Below, piece after piece: positions 1 through 9,964 of a stretch of 64,000 bases of DNA. A program made the translations under genes and the position numbers. Source of the DNA: Levilactobacillus brevis ATCC 14869 = DSM 20054 (GTDB lineage Bacteria; Bacillota; Bacilli; Lactobacillales; Lactobacillaceae). Location of the stretch: positions 84,115 through 148,114 of the forward strand of contig NZ_AZCP01000006.1 of the NCBI RefSeq assembly GCF_001433855.1. Direction: 5' to 3'. Within the stretch, counting starts at the first letter, position 1. Each line of letters begins with the position of its first letter. The notes beneath the pieces were generated by a model. The model ran no database searches. It was not told the DNA's origin and saw only the letters and a program-made list of their open reading frames with translations.

Positions 1-2636
1 TGCTGCGTTGCTTCTAACTTCTTTTGGTTATCAGCTTGCTTTTCTCGTTCACCAGCAACCACTGCTTCGGGAGCGTTGGCAACAAATCGTTCATTGCCCA
101 ACTTCTTTTCAGCCCGTTGCACTTCTGCCGTGAACTTCGCAACTTCTTTTTCCAACCGAGCGGCTTCGTCATTCAAATCGACCAATTCAGCCAGAGGTAC
201 GGACACTTCAGCATCCGTAATCACTGACGTCATAGCCAGCTTTGGTGCGACTAAATCAGCGCCAATTTCCAGCGCTTTAGGATGAACAAACCGATCGATA
301 TAGTCTTTGTTGGCTTCAAAGACCGCCTGTAGCTTCGCATCACTCGTCTTGATCTGAAGGTCAATTGGTGTGGACATTGGGGCGTTAGCTTCCGCTCGAA
401 TGTTTCGCACAGCCTTAATCAAGTCAATCAGACTCGTCATATCACTTTCCGCCGTTGGATTCGTAAATTCAGGATGATCGACTGGGTAGGCTGCCGTTAC
501 TAACGATTGCCCATCATGTGGCATCGCTTGCCAAATCGCTTCCGTGACAAACGGCATGATCGGTTGCAGTAAGCGTAACGTTTGATCCAAGACGTAAGCC
601 AACAGGTCTTGCTTGTTGGCCTTAGCCGTTTCATCATCACCCGTTAAGACTTCCTTACTCATTTCGATATACCAGTCACAAAAATCGTTCCAGATAAAGT
701 TATACAAAGCGCGACCGGCTTCACCAAATTCGAACTTGTCAAACATCTCAGTAACGTGCTTAACCGTATCGTTTAATCGACTTAAAATCCATTTGTCGGT
801 TAAATCCCAAGTTTCAGCAGCTGGCACAACGGGTTGCGTCTTATCGCCCAGATTCATGATGACAAAGCGGCTGGCATTCCAAATCTTATTAATGAAATTC
901 CAAGCAGCATCCATCTTGGTGTAACTGAACCGCACATCCTGGCCAGCCGTTGAACCAGTTGACAAGAACCACCGCAAAGCATCGGCACCGTACTTATCGA
1001 TCACTTCCATCGGATCGATCCCATTACCCAAGGACTTGCTCATCTTGCGGCCCTCTTCATCACGAATAAGTCCATGAAGGAGAACATTTTTGAATGGTCG
1101 CTTACCCGTAAATTCAAGACTTTGGAACATCATCCGTGAAACCCAGAAGAAGATGATATCATAACCCGTTACTAAAGTACTAGTGGGGAAGTAACGTTTG
1201 AAATCAGCGCTATCTTCATCAGGCCAGCCCATTGTTGAAAATGGCCATAAGGCACTGGAGAACCACGTGTCTAAGACATCTGGATCTTGTTCCCAGTTTT
1301 CAATATCTTTAGGCGCCTTCGTATCAACGTAGACCTCACCAGTCTGCTTGTTATACCACGCTGGAATCCGGTGGCCCCACCAGAGTTGACGTGAAATAAC
1401 CCAATCATGGACGTTATCCATCCATTGTGTAAAGGTATTTTCAAATCGTTCTGGTACAAAGTTAACGGCATCGTCACCTTGTTGATTCTTGATAGCTTCA
1501 TCAGCTAATGGCTTCATTTTCACAAACCACTGAGTTGATAAGCGCGCTTCAACTTGTACCCCGGTCCGTTCAGAGTGCCCCACGGAATGCACGATTGGGT
1601 CAACTTTCAGCAATAACCCCTGTTCATCAAGATCAGCGACCATCGCTTTACGGGCATCAAACCGATCCATGCCCGCATACTTGCCCGCCTTCTCATTCAT
1701 GGAGGCGTCGTCATTCATGGTATTGATCCGTTCCAAATTATGCCGATTACCAACTAAGAAGTCATTGGGATCGTGTGCTGGCGTAATCTTTACCATCCCT
1801 GTCCCAAACTCAGGATCAACGTATTGATCGGTAATAATTGGAATTTCTCGGTCGGCTAACGGCAAGATCACCTTTTTACCAACCAATTCTTTGTAACGTT
1901 CATCACCCGGGTTCACCGCAACCGCCGTATCACCCATCATTGTTTCTGGACGGGTCGTGGCAATTTCGATGTAATGCTGACCGTTAAACGTGTCGTCTGG
2001 GTTAGCAAATGGGTACTTAACGTGATAAAACGCACCTTTATCGTCCTTATGAATCACTTCAATATCAGACAAAGCTGTCCGCGCTTGGGGATCCCAGTTA
2101 ATGATGTATTCGCCACGGTAAATAAGGCCCTTCTTGTACAAGGTGACAAAGACCTTCTTAACGGCATCTGATAAACCATCATCTAACGTAAAGCGTTCAC
2201 GAGAATAATCCAGTGACAGCCCCATCTTAGCCCACTGCTTGTGAATGGTGTCGGCGTATTCGTCTTTCCATTCCCAAACCTTTTCAACGAATTTCTCCCG
2301 ACCGAGGTCATAACGAGAAATACCTTGTTCACGTAACTTAGCTTCCACTTTTGCTTGAGTCGCAATCCCCGCGTGGTCCATTCCGGGTAACCACAGCGTA
2401 TCGTAACCTTGCATCCGTTTCTGACGAATTAACATATCTTGCAATGTCGTATCCCAAGCATGGCCTAAATGTAGCTTACCAGTTACATTTGGCGGCGGAA
2501 TCACAATCGAATAAGGTTTGGCCTTTTGGTCGCCACTAGGTTTAAAGACATCTTCGTCTAGCCAAGTTTGGTATCGTCCCGCTTCAACGGCGGTTGGATC
2601 ATACTTGGTCGGCATATCAATTTGCTTGTCTGCCAT
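1..2636 (-). CDS. valS: Valyl-tRNA synthetase, C-terminus cut by window edge
   Basis: Class I aminoacyl-tRNA synthetase that charges tRNA-Val in the cytoplasm. No stop is seen, so the reading frame leaves the window at position 1. About 878 codons are visible, close to the family length of about 880-890, so only a few residues should be missing. The HIGH-type motif (HLGHAWD) lies about 50 residues from the start, and the KMSKS loop (GRKMSKSLG) is encoded near 1030-1060. The last part, near 1-250, is charged and coiled-coil-like, as expected for the ValRS C-terminal arm. The start ATG at 2636 follows AGAAAGGACTTG. The gene is preceded by a T-box leader, so it is almost certainly controlled by uncharged tRNA-Val. 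Confidence 0.97.
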   Translation of the reverse strand, partial: MADKQIDMPTKYDPTAVEAGRYQTWLDEDVFKPSGDQKAKPYSIVIPPPNVTGKLHLGHAWDTTLQDMLIRQKRMQGYDTLWLPGMDHAGIATQAKVEAKLREQGISRYDLGREKFVEKVWEWKDEYADTIHKQWAKMGLSLDYSRERFTLDDGLSDAVKKVFVTLYKKGLIYRGEYIINWDPQARTALSDIEVIHKDDKGAFYHVKYPFANPDDTFNGQHYIEIATTRPETMMGDTAVAVNPGDERYKELVGKKVILPLADREIPIITDQYVDPEFGTGMVKITPAHDPNDFLVGNRHNLERINTMNDDASMNEKAGKYAGMDRFDARKAMVADLDEQGLLLKVDPIVHSVGHSERTGVQVEARLSTQWFVKMKPLADEAIKNQQGDDAVNFVPERFENTFTQWMDNVHDWVISRQLWWGHRIPAWYNKQTGEVYVDTKAPKDIENWEQDPDVLDTWFSSALWPFSTMGWPDEDSADFKRYFPTSTLVTGYDIIFFWVSRMMFQSLEFTGKRPFKNVLLHGLIRDEEGRKMSKSLGNGIDPMEVIDKYGADALRWFLSTGSTAGQDVRFSYTKMDAAWNFINKIWNASRFVIMNLGDKTQPVVPAAETWDLTDKWILSRLNDTVKHVTEMFDKFEFGEAGRALYNFIWNDFCDWYIEMSKEVLTGDDETAKANKQDLLAYVLDQTLRLLQPIMPFVTEAIWQAMPHDGQSLVTAAYPVDHPEFTNPTAESDMTSLIDLIKAVRNIRAEANAPMSTPIDLQIKTSDAKLQAVFEANKDYIDRFVHPKALEIGADLVAPKLAMTSVITDAEVSVPLAELVDLNDEAARLEKEVAKFTAEVQRAEKKLGNERFVANAPEAVVAGEREKQADNQKKLEATQ

Positions 2637-2681
2637 AAAAATCAAGTCCTTTCTAAATGTAGAAGCGCTGTGTGCTGGCAC

Positions 2682-2915
2682 AAAAAAACTCTCCATCCTA
2701 TCAATTAGGACGAAGAGTCTTCGCGGTACCACCTAAATTGGGCATTTATGCCCCACTTAACTTCTTTGTTAACGGAGAGTGCTCCGGAAAGGGCCTACTA
2801 TTAGTTCAGCCCTTCAGCTCGCAAGCTACGTTCACGTCATCCCCACCACCGGTTTCCAGCATTCCCAGCTCTCTATTGGTCGGTCATCACGCTACTGACT
2901 TGTTCAACGCTAGTT
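2682..2915 (-). promoter_or_regulatory. T-box riboswitch leader of valS
   Basis: On the minus strand the conserved T-box core AGGTGGTACCGCGA lies at 2721-2734. It is followed by a 12-bp terminator stem (2689-2700 with 2706-2717) and a run of seven T (2682-2688). The AGAGAG...GGGAATGCTGGAAACC-like upstream arm is visible further 5'. The family binds uncharged tRNA and switches from terminator to antiterminator. A valine specifier such as GTA in GAACGTAGC is plausible, but I did not fold the stem I. Confidence 0.93.
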
Positions 2916-2921
2916 TTACTT

Positions 2922-2950
2922 AGTGTACTCAAGATTGACCTAAACGTCAA
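2922..2950 (-). promoter_or_regulatory. Promoter of valS
   Basis: TTGACG (2945-2950) and TACACT (2922-2927) on the minus strand are separated by 17 bp. The -35 box lies inside the last codons of tpx, so the valS unit starts within the upstream gene. Confidence 0.7.
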
Positions 2951-3449
2951 CTCGTGGAACCAGTTTTTCCAGTGCTTCAATTGCGGCTAAATAATTAGGT
3001 TCATCCGTTTGCTCATTGACGACCTGACGGTAAACAATCTTACCGGTATCATCAATAATCCAAATTGAACGTGCTAAGTTTCCGGCATTGGGGATGTATA
3101 ACCCCATTTCATAACCAAAGGATAATTCAGTATCCGACAACATATCAATGTTTTCAACACCTTCTGCTGCACACCACCCCGTCTGTTGGGCAATGGTGTT
3201 GTTAGAAACGGTGTAGAACTTCGCTGCTGGGTAATGATCCGCTTGTTGAATAAATTTCCGCGTCTGCATGGTGCAAACAGGCGTTTCCAAGTCAGGTACC
3301 ACACTAATTAAGGCTACTTTGCCGATTAAATTAGCCGTTTTCACCTTGGTATCGTTTTGATCAAACAATTTAAACTTTGGTAATTGTGTCCCCACTTCTG
3401 GCAGGTCGCCAGACAGAGACATCTTGTCGCCGCGCACTGAAACTTCCAC
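2940..3449 (-). CDS. tpx: Thiol peroxidase
   Basis: Atypical 2-Cys peroxiredoxin that reduces hydroperoxides with thioredoxin. The peroxidatic Cys is C59 in TPVCTMQTRKF and the resolving Cys is C93 in GWCAAEG, at the spacing of the Tpx family (E. coli C61/C95). The protein has 169 residues, the usual length. An upstream ATG would add 13 unconserved residues. I chose the GTG at 3449 because AAGGGG lies 9 bases before it and the product then starts MEVSVRGDKMSLSG, which matches the family N-terminus. It has its own promoter and follows the thiI terminator. Confidence 0.94.
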   Translation of the reverse strand: MEVSVRGDKMSLSGDLPEVGTQLPKFKLFDQNDTKVKTANLIGKVALISVVPDLETPVCTMQTRKFIQQADHYPAAKFYTVSNNTIAQQTGWCAAEGVENIDMLSDTELSFGYEMGLYIPNAGNLARSIWIIDDTGKIVYRQVVNEQTDEPNYLAAIEALEKLVPRVDV

Positions 3450-3502
3450 GCAGATCAACCCCTTCACATTAATTAATCGGTCATTCACCGATCGTTGCCC
3501 TA

Positions 3503-3532
3503 ATTATCGCGCATTTAACGGGTGAAAAACAA
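3503..3532 (-). promoter_or_regulatory. Probable promoter of tpx
   Basis: TTGTTT (3527-3532) and GATAAT (3503-3508) on the minus strand with an 18-bp spacer, about 55 bp before the GTG start. Confidence 0.5.
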
Positions 3533-3551
3533 GCGTTTTGACAGGAAAAAC

Positions 3552-3584
3552 CAAAAAAGGAAGTCAACCATTGGTCAACTTCCT
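3552..3584 (-). terminator. Terminator after thiI
   Basis: An 11-bp stem (3559-3569 with 3573-3583, two G-U pairs) with a 3-nt loop, followed by TTTTTT on the minus strand, directly after the thiI stop. Confidence 0.85.
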
Positions 3585-3590
3585 TTCAGA

Positions 3591-4808
3591 TTAAAGTAAC
3601 TCTGCAAAGACATCTTCATTTTGATTCAAATAGTTATCGTCCGGATGGATATCCGTGATAATCATCCCGTCTAACGCTTCTTGCATCAGACCATCCACGT
3701 CAATATATTTTTCATATTTACGAGATTTCTCTAAATCTGGATGGGTTTTCGGTGCCGGTGGTGTAAAGATCGTACAGCAATCTTCATATGGCAAGATCGA
3801 TAGATCATAAGTGTCGATGTTTTCGGCAACCTTGATAATCTCCGTCTTATCCATCGACAATAGTGGCCGCAGGATTGGCATCGATGTGACATCATTAATA
3901 GCTGCCATACTTTCCAACGTTTGTGAGGCCACCTGTCCCAGGGACTCCCCATTAAAGATTCCTTTAGCGTGCCGACGTTCAGCCACTGCCGCAGCTAGTC
4001 GCAACATTAACCGCCGTTGAATCGTCATCAGATAGCCTTCTGGTACCTTTTCTTTAATCGTCTCTTGAATCTTCGTGAACGGTACTTGAATAAACTGGAT
4101 GCTCCCAGAGTAACCCGCTAGCCGAGCCGTTAATTCTTTGGCCTTGGCGAGTGCCTGTTCAGATGTATATGGCGGACTGAAGAAATGAACCATATCCAAC
4201 TTAACGCCACGGCGCATGCCGTAATAGGCCGCTACTGGTGAATCAATTCCTCCAGATAGCATCATGACTGCCTTGCCGCCAGTTCCAACTGGTAATCCAC
4301 CAGCACCTTGAATCGTCTGGCCGGACAAGAAGACCCCATTAAGACGGACTTCGACCCGTAAAGTTAAGTCTGGTTGCTTCATCTTAACCTGAATGCCAGG
4401 GACGTTCTCTAAAATATAACCGCCCAATAGGTCATTCAAATGGTTCGTATCATATTCAAATTGTTTATCTTGCCGCCGGGTATTAATCTTGAAAGTCATC
4501 CCCGGTGTAAAGATTTCCTGCACCATCGCTAAAGCCGTGGCTTTAATAGCCGCGATATCTTTCTCAACTTTCACGGAAGGTGAAAAGTTCTCGATACCAA
4601 AGACGCCCTTTAACCGATCCATCACTGCCGTTGAATCAGCACCATTTAAGGTCACATGTAATCGGTCATGCTGCGCTTTGACTTCAATCCCGTCAAACTG
4701 ATGCAAGGCTTTGCGGGTATTTTGACCGAGTTGTTTGATAAAGTCTTTCTTGTTCTTTCCCTTTGTCGACAACTCGCCATACCGCACCATAATCTCGCTG
4801 TATTCCAT
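3591..4808 (-). CDS. thiI: tRNA sulfurtransferase ThiI (4-thiouridine synthesis)
   Basis: 405 residues. It has an N-terminal ferredoxin-like/THUMP region (about 1-165), then a PP-loop adenylation domain with the signature SGGIDSPVA near residue 185. It adenylates U8 of tRNA and inserts sulfur. The protein ends soon after [16 protein letters not shown] and lacks the rhodanese extension of the E. coli enzyme, as in the Bacillus type, where a dedicated cysteine desulfurase supplies sulfur. That partner lies only 20 bp upstream (nifS). RBS AAAGGGG precedes the ATG. A strong terminator follows. Confidence 0.96.
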   Translation of the reverse strand: MEYSEIMVRYGELSTKGKNKKDFIKQLGQNTRKALHQFDGIEVKAQHDRLHVTLNGADSTAVMDRLKGVFGIENFSPSVKVEKDIAAIKATALAMVQEIFTPGMTFKINTRRQDKQFEYDTNHLNDLLGGYILENVPGIQVKMKQPDLTLRVEVRLNGVFLSGQTIQGAGGLPVGTGGKAVMMLSGGIDSPVAAYYGMRRGVKLDMVHFFSPPYTSEQALAKAKELTARLAGYSGSIQFIQVPFTKIQETIKEKVPEGYLMTIQRRLMLRLAAAVAERRHAKGIFNGESLGQVASQTLESMAAINDVTSMPILRPLLSMDKTEIIKVAENIDTYDLSILPYEDCCTIFTPPAPKTHPDLEKSRKYEKYIDVDGLMQEALDGMIITDIHPDDNYLNQNEDVFAELL

Positions 4809-4828
4809 TGCGCGACCCCTTTCGTCGT

Positions 4829-5974
4829 TTAGCGTAACTTGGCAAACCCACGATAGAGTTCGTCAAATACTTGATTAAATTGTTCAGCTTCAGCCAACGT
4901 GTTGTGTTCATCCAACGATACGCGAACCGCACTGGTTGCAATGCCATCATCAATCTTCATGGCTTGTAATGTACTGGATTCAACGTGTTTTTTAGAGGAG
5001 CAGGCACTCGTGGTTGAGATATAAATCCCGTGTTCTTCAAAGGCATGGACGATAGTTTCGCCCCGAACACCTTCAATCGCAAAACACAGAATGTGTGGTG
5101 CAAATACCGGTAAATCTTTAGAAAAAATCGTGACATGTGAAAATGTCTTGATGTGGTTAAGAATTGCTAACCGTACCTCTTGTTGTTGCTGGACTTTTGT
5201 AGCTTCATCGTCTAACAACAGCCGTAGTGCTTTAGCCATTGCAGCAATTGCGGGTAAGTTTTCAGTTCCGGAACGTAGATCCCGTTCCTGACCACCACCT
5301 GTCATCAACGGGGCAATCGTCCGACCTTGGCGCTTATACATAAAGCCAATGCCACGTGGCGCATGAAATTTGTGTCCCGAGAACGTGATAAAGTCAACCC
5401 GATCATTAAAGATCAGATCGTGTAGTCCTTTACCAATCCCTTGAACGGCATCAATATGCCAGTGAATTTTAGGAAAGTCCCGCATCACATCCGCAATTTC
5501 AGCCAAGGGTTGTACGGCACCAATTTCGTTGTTGACGGCCATCGTTGACACTAAAATCGTGGTTGGCCGAATAGCAGATCGCAAATCGCTTGCCGAAACT
5601 CGGCCGTTCTCATCAACGGGCAAATAAGTCACCTCAAAGCCCAGTTGCTTCAACTGTTCCATGGAGTTGTGCACGGCGGGGTGCTCGACTTCGGTTGTAA
5701 TCAAGTGATTACCAAATTCACGTTTTGCAATCGCCGTTCCTTTGATGGCCCAGTTATCGCCTTCGGTTCCCCCACTCGTGAAGAGAATCTCACTGAGTGA
5801 AACACCTAGTAAATCGGCAATCTGTTGGCGCGACTGTTCCAATAGATTAAATGCCTGTTCGCCAAAGTTATGCAAACTAGATGGGTTACCCCAATATCGT
5901 TCACTGACTTTCGCATAAGTATCCACAACCGCCGGTGCTGCCTTAGTTGTGGCACTATTATCAAAATAAATCAT
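4829..5974 (-). CDS. Cysteine desulfurase of the NifS/NifZ type
   Basis: PLP-dependent enzyme, 381 residues, that takes sulfur from cysteine. PLP lysine K202 lies in [11 protein letters not shown], and the persulfide-forming C325 lies in [10 protein letters not shown]. The start at 5974 has RBS AGAGGG six bases upstream and gives the family N-terminus [12 protein letters not shown]; longer in-frame starts overlap the promoter region and are not conserved. It is in an operon with thiI, 20 bp downstream. This arrangement marks it as the desulfurase dedicated to tRNA 4-thiouridine and probably thiamine thiazole, not the general Suf system. Confidence 0.94.
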   Translation of the reverse strand: MIYFDNSATTKAAPAVVDTYAKVSERYWGNPSSLHNFGEQAFNLLEQSRQQIADLLGVSLSEILFTSGGTEGDNWAIKGTAIAKREFGNHLITTEVEHPAVHNSMEQLKQLGFEVTYLPVDENGRVSASDLRSAIRPTTILVSTMAVNNEIGAVQPLAEIADVMRDFPKIHWHIDAVQGIGKGLHDLIFNDRVDFITFSGHKFHAPRGIGFMYKRQGRTIAPLMTGGGQERDLRSGTENLPAIAAMAKALRLLLDDEATKVQQQQEVRLAILNHIKTFSHVTIFSKDLPVFAPHILCFAIEGVRGETIVHAFEEHGIYISTTSACSSKKHVESSTLQAMKIDDGIATSAVRVSLDEHNTLAEAEQFNQVFDELYRGFAKLR

Positions 5975-6029
5975 GCTGAACCCTCTTATCTCTTTTCTAT
6001 TGGTTCGACTCCGATAGAAATTCTTTCTC

Positions 6030-6058
6030 ATTATAAACACAAACGTCGTGAACCACAA
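6030..6058 (-). promoter_or_regulatory. Promoter of nifS-thiI
   Basis: TTGTGG (6053-6058) and a perfect TATAAT (6030-6035) on the minus strand, 17 bp apart. Confidence 0.7.
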
Positions 6059-6084
6059 GGGGGAGCCACATAATGTTAACGACA

Positions 6085-6120
6085 CAAAAAACGCGAACCC
6101 TCTAACGAGCGGTTCACGTT
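6085..6120 (-). terminator. Terminator after ezrA
   Basis: Stem AACGTGAACC / GGTTCGCGTT on the minus strand followed by TTTT, immediately after the ezrA stop at 6125. Confidence 0.8.
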
Positions 6121-6124
6121 TCCA

Positions 6125-7855
6125 TCAATCTTTAGTTGTACGGTGCGGTTTATCCGTTCCTTTACGTTGATAATAGGCATCTTCTAGCCGCTTGTATGAC
6201 CCAGGCTCAACTTCATCTAAAACGGTCGCAATTGTTTCTAGGGCCTGCGCATACTGGTACTGATGTTCAAACAAATCCGAGGCCTTTTGACTAGCTTCGG
6301 CCACATTGGCATGACTCGTTTGGTAGCGGTTGGCATACTGCAACAGTTGTTCCGCCAGTTGGGAACTGTCCACTAAGTCTTCAGTCTTCTCTCGTAAGGT
6401 GTCTAAATCGGTTTGAATGATCAATAGCTGTTTCGTAATACGTTCCATGTCAATTTGGGGCTGGTCCATATCCGTTGCTAATTGTGCCACCTCATCGCGA
6501 ACCACGAAGAAATAATCCAAGTAAGATTGCGGAATGCCCGGCAAGTTCAAATTTTCCACCTGACGTCTTAAGCTATGTAGATCAAAATCAAATTGTTGCA
6601 AGGTGTCACGAGCCTGACGTTCTTCATCAGCGAGTCCCGCCACACTCTTCAAAATATCGGCTTGCTGTTTCTCAATTTGTTCCAAGTCTTTTTCTTGCTG
6701 CTGTTGATGCGCTAAAATCTGGGAGTACGTTGCCGTTTTTCCGGTTAGCGTTTGCACATCTTGTTGATAAATACCATCAATGTGTCGTAACTGCTCATTA
6801 AGCTCGCGAGCCGTTTCTAATTCATGATGATCTAACGTGTAGTTTTGTCCGAGACGATCCAGTTCATTTAATAGCATATGACTTTGATTCTGAGCATGCG
6901 CAATGAACTTAGCAATCCCATCTAAGTTTTTTTCAACGGGTTGTTTAGCGTCAATTTCTGTTTGCATCAGATCATAAATCTGGTCAATTTGTTTGGCAAT
7001 TCGTTCGTTGACCACCTGCGCATCTGCCGGTCGAAGGTCACTAAGCGTTGCCAAGTTCTCTTGAATGTGCTGTTCAATTGCTGTGACTTGCGCCACAATG
7101 TCTTGATCGCCGAAGTGAAAGTGTTCAGCGCTCAATTGCTGATAACCGGCTTTTAACTCCTTCAATTGATCGGGGAAAACCACAGTCAGGTCTTTATACA
7201 ACGGTGGAATCGTGTCAATTAGGTCATCTAATTGTTTCGTATCATCTTGTAATTGGCTTAAAACGTCAGCCGCTCGTTCATGGTCGCCTTCTTGGGTCAA
7301 CTGGGTGAACGTGTCAAAGTTCCCTTCTAACTGACCCAAGCGTTCCTCTAAACCATCAATACTAGGGCCAAATGCAAAATTTTTGGCCAGCAAAGTCTTT
7401 CGTAAGTCTTGATACTTATGCTCTAATTGCTGAACGGCCTCTCGGTGCTGCTTATCAACTTCTTGCAAACTAGCCAACTTTTCTTGGACGGATTGAACCA
7501 GCTCGTCTGTCTGGTTAACGAGTAAGGTTACCTTATCAAGGTTTTTCTTTAGTTGAAGCACATTTACCCCACGGGCATCCGCGAGCAATTGACTGAGCTG
7601 TTCATCAATTCGGGGAAACCGATTCGTGGTAATGTCCGCATAGTCGGTCTGTAAACTTTGATACTGTTCTAAGGACTGTCCGGTTAGACTTAATTGTTCA
7701 ACCAATGCCAACTCGTCTTTTAACGGGATGGCTACCATGGATTCTTTTTTTGTCGTTAGCGCTGCCACTTGTCGTCGGATACGTTGCTGGTATACCAGCA
7801 CGCCAACGTAAATGACAATCGCTAGTATCACGATTCCAATTAGCACACCTATCAT
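6125..7855 (-). CDS. ezrA: Septation ring formation regulator EzrA
   Basis: 576 residues. A single N-terminal transmembrane helix (residues about 3-23, IGVLIGIVILAIVIYVGVLV) is followed by a basic stretch and then a very long alpha-helical, Gln/Glu/Leu-rich, spectrin-like coiled-coil region. This is the EzrA architecture: a membrane-anchored cytoplasmic protein that modulates FtsZ ring placement in Firmicutes. An ATG four codons upstream has no free RBS; the ATG at 7855 has AAGGATGG in front. It has its own extended -10 promoter and terminator, so it is a single-gene unit next to nifS-thiI, a common Firmicutes neighbourhood. Confidence 0.95.
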   Translation of the reverse strand: MIGVLIGIVILAIVIYVGVLVYQQRIRRQVAALTTKKESMVAIPLKDELALVEQLSLTGQSLEQYQSLQTDYADITTNRFPRIDEQLSQLLADARGVNVLQLKKNLDKVTLLVNQTDELVQSVQEKLASLQEVDKQHREAVQQLEHKYQDLRKTLLAKNFAFGPSIDGLEERLGQLEGNFDTFTQLTQEGDHERAADVLSQLQDDTKQLDDLIDTIPPLYKDLTVVFPDQLKELKAGYQQLSAEHFHFGDQDIVAQVTAIEQHIQENLATLSDLRPADAQVVNERIAKQIDQIYDLMQTEIDAKQPVEKNLDGIAKFIAHAQNQSHMLLNELDRLGQNYTLDHHELETARELNEQLRHIDGIYQQDVQTLTGKTATYSQILAHQQQQEKDLEQIEKQQADILKSVAGLADEERQARDTLQQFDFDLHSLRRQVENLNLPGIPQSYLDYFFVVRDEVAQLATDMDQPQIDMERITKQLLIIQTDLDTLREKTEDLVDSSQLAEQLLQYANRYQTSHANVAEASQKASDLFEHQYQYAQALETIATVLDEVEPGSYKRLEDAYYQRKGTDKPHRTTKD

Positions 7856-7939
7856 AATTGACCCCATCCTTCATCGCTTTTCATCATTTATCCGAGTTGC
7901 AAAATCGCCCGGTTCAATTTACAATTTAATCTAACCTCG

Positions 7940-7948
7940 ATTATAGCA
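7940..7948 (-). promoter_or_regulatory. Extended -10 promoter of ezrA
   Basis: TGCTATAAT on the minus strand, about 85 bp upstream of the start codon; the -35 is weak. Confidence 0.55.
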
Positions 7949-8044
7949 TAACTCACGCCTAGGCTTCACTAGGTTTTCACGATTCTCTATCCGTTTTTAT
8001 GTGTAATTGAATGATTCAAACATTAAACTTTGGAGGTCTTTACA

Positions 8045-8512
8045 ATGAGTGAGTCCCTAAATCCAATCATCACCAAACAGTTGGATGCCCTATTATATGG
8101 AGAAACAAACCTGGTGGCCAACTTATCTAATGCCGCAGCGTTACTTAATCAAACCTTATCAGACATCAATTGGGCTGGCTTTTACCTCTATCAGCCCGAA
8201 ACGGATGATTTAATTCTGGGACCGTTCCAAGGTAATGTCGCCTGTGTGCATATTGAAAATAACCACGGTGTCTGCGGCACAGCATTAGCCACGCAAACCA
8301 CACAGCGGATCGCCGACGTTCATCAATTTCCTGGGCACATCGCTTGTGACTCGGCTAGCAATGCCGAAATTGTAGTTCCGTTGACCATTGGTGAAACGAA
8401 ATTTGGCGTCTTAGACATTGACTCACCAACTAAAGACCGGTTTACAGCCGCTGACCAACAGGTCTTAGAAGAATTTGCTCGGGTTTTGCTGTCACACATT
8501 GACAAAGCCTAG
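8045..8512 (+). CDS. Free methionine-(R)-sulfoxide reductase (GAF domain)
   Basis: 155 residues forming one GAF domain. The fRMsr signatures are present: NWAGFYLY, GNVACVHI, HGVCGTA and FPGHIACDSASNAEIVVPL, including the conserved cysteines of the VAC, VCG and IACD segments. The family reduces free methionine-R-sulfoxide in the cytosol with thioredoxin. The ATG at 8045 follows GGAGG with an 8-nt spacer. It sits just upstream of rpsD, whose promoter lies in the last codons of this gene. It is the ortholog of Bacillus YtsP and E. coli YebR. Confidence 0.93.
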   Translation: MSESLNPIITKQLDALLYGETNLVANLSNAAALLNQTLSDINWAGFYLYQPETDDLILGPFQGNVACVHIENNHGVCGTALATQTTQRIADVHQFPGHIACDSASNAEIVVPLTIGETKFGVLDIDSPTKDRFTAADQQVLEEFARVLLSHIDKA

Positions 8513-8528
8513 CGTTTCCGGTTATACT
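8499..8528 (+). promoter_or_regulatory. Promoter of rpsD
   Basis: A consensus TTGACA (8499-8504) and TATACT (8523-8528) with an 18-bp spacer. The -35 box is inside the 3' end of the preceding gene. Confidence 0.8.
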
Positions 8529-8535
8529 GGTCGTT

Positions 8536-8711
8536 GTGTAAAATAATGCAGCGATAAGTGGTAAGCTCGTCAACAGATTGTTGCCGTTACATTGGTTCAA
8601 GAAGTAACCTGCGGCTGCATACGGTGAAACTTGCAAAGCAACCTGCACGAATACTAAACTTATAAACAGCTTATTTTACTCCAAATAACTTATTTATTGG
8701 AGGAACTATCT
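8536..8711 (+). promoter_or_regulatory. Structured rpsD leader, candidate S4 autoregulatory element
   Basis: The transcript from the TATACT box has an untranslated leader of about 175 nt. A 7-bp closing stem is visible (ATGCAGC 8546-8552 with GCTGCAT 8614-8620), enclosing a GTTAC/GTAAC hairpin (8586-8590 with 8604-8608). S4 represses its own synthesis through leader RNA in several phyla; whether this leader binds S4 is inferred. Confidence 0.5.
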
Positions 8712-9317
8712 ATGTCTCGTTACACTGGCCCAAGCTGGCGTATTTCCCGTCGTTTAGGGGTATCCCTTTCCGGCACTGGTAAAGAATTAAACCGTCGTCC
8801 TTATGCACCTGGTGATCATGGTCAAGGTCGTCGTCAAAAGTTATCTGAATACGGTACGCAATTGCGTGAAAAGCAAAAGCTCCGGTTCACTTACGGCATG
8901 ACTGAACGTCAATTCTACAACTTGTTCAAACGTGCCGGCAAGATCAAGGAAGGTACCCATGGTACTAACTTCATGATCTTACTCGAACGTCGTCTGGACA
9001 ACATGGTTTACCGTTTAGGTTTGGCAACGACTCGTCGTCAAGCTCGTCAATTGGTTAACCATGGTCACATCACCGTTGATGGCCAACGGGTTGATATTCC
9101 TTCATACGAAGTGAAGATTGGCCAAGTCATCTCTGTTCGTGAAAAATCCAAGGACATGGCAATCATCAAGGGCGCTGTTGAAGCCGTTGTTGGTCGTCCA
9201 CAATACGTTGAATTCGACGCTGACAAGTTGGAAGGTTCCCTTACCCGCTTCCCTCAACGTGAAGAACTCGATGCAGAACTCGATGATTCCTTAATCGTTG
9301 AATACTACAACCGTTAA
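8712..9317 (+). CDS. rpsD: 30S ribosomal protein S4
   Basis: 201 residues, usual length. Primary 16S rRNA-binding protein that nucleates 30S assembly. The N-terminus [16 protein letters not shown] and the S4 RNA-binding domain ([31 protein letters not shown], about residues 93-125) are diagnostic. The ATG at 8712 follows TTGGAGGAACTATCT, and longer starts would overlap the RBS. It is transcribed alone from its own promoter with a structured leader and ends at a strong terminator, as usual for Firmicutes rpsD lying outside the S13/S11 cluster. Confidence 0.98.
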   Translation: MSRYTGPSWRISRRLGVSLSGTGKELNRRPYAPGDHGQGRRQKLSEYGTQLREKQKLRFTYGMTERQFYNLFKRAGKIKEGTHGTNFMILLERRLDNMVYRLGLATTRRQARQLVNHGHITVDGQRVDIPSYEVKIGQVISVREKSKDMAIIKGAVEAVVGRPQYVEFDADKLEGSLTRFPQREELDAELDDSLIVEYYNR

Positions 9318-9337
9318 GATTAATTTTAACTGGTGGA

Positions 9338-9369
9338 AAAACACCCGTCATTTGGCGGGTGTTTTTTTT
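9338..9369 (+). terminator. Terminator after rpsD
   Basis: Stem ACACCCG / CGGGTGT followed by eight T. Confidence 0.9.
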
Positions 9370-9586
9370 CATGATCATCAGTGTATTTCATCCACTCTTT
9401 AACGTTTTTGGACGAATGACATTGCACGATTTACTGGTCTTATGCTAACCTATTAAAGTAATCCCCCTATTTTATTTATCTGCTACTACACTTTTAGCTG
9501 TGATAGTGGATTATTTAAACTAGCCTGGATTATCTGACCAAGTACTGATGTCTGAAAAAGCTGATCAGAAACGAGGAGGAGTTCGT

Positions 9587-9922
9587 ATGCAAGAAAATGG
9601 TAAAGTCACTCCACAAGAAATCAAGGGCTGGAACTGGGGAGCCTTTATGTACAATGTATTTTGGGGTATTGGTAACAAAACCTATCTACCACTACTCACT
9701 ATTATCCCAATCTTCAATATTGTATGGATTTTCATTGTTGGCTTTAAGGGAAATGAATGGGCTTGGCAAAAAGGCGACTATCAAGACGTTGAAACATTCA
9801 AAGCTGTCCAAGCTACTTGGAACCGTGCCGGTCTTTTCAACTTTATTATTGCAATTGCTATTTTTGTTTTATATTGGGTGTTCATTGGTTCAATGATTGC
9901 CAGCTTGTTTAACAACTATTAG
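9587..9922 (+). CDS. Small two-helix membrane protein, unknown function
   Basis: 111 residues. A hydrophilic N-terminus leads into the aromatic motif GWNWGAFMYNVFWGIGNKTY. Helix one follows (about 37-60, LLTIIPIFNIVWIFIVGF), then a short loop with GNEWAW, and helix two near the C-terminus (FNFIIAIAIFVLYWVFIGSMIASLF). Proteins with this WxWGAF signature are common in lactobacilli, but I know no function. The ATG at 9587 has a strong AGGAGG before it, so the longer upstream start is unlikely. It is a single gene between the rpsD terminator and a bidirectional terminator. Confidence 0.75.
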   Translation: MQENGKVTPQEIKGWNWGAFMYNVFWGIGNKTYLPLLTIIPIFNIVWIFIVGFKGNEWAWQKGDYQDVETFKAVQATWNRAGLFNFIIAIAIFVLYWVFIGSMIASLFNNY

Positions 9923-9927
9923 TCACA

Positions 9928-9962
9928 AACCACCCGGTCAATAAAGAGACCGGGTGGTTTTA
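9928..9962. terminator. Bidirectional terminator between convergent genes
   Basis: A perfect 13-bp inverted repeat (9928-9940 and 9948-9960), A-rich on the left and T-rich on the right, that can serve both convergent genes. Confidence 0.85.
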
Positions 9963-9964
9963 AT

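Noticed and set aside
2672..2923. 83-residue plus-strand frame upstream of valS
   Set aside because: It is antisense to the T-box leader.
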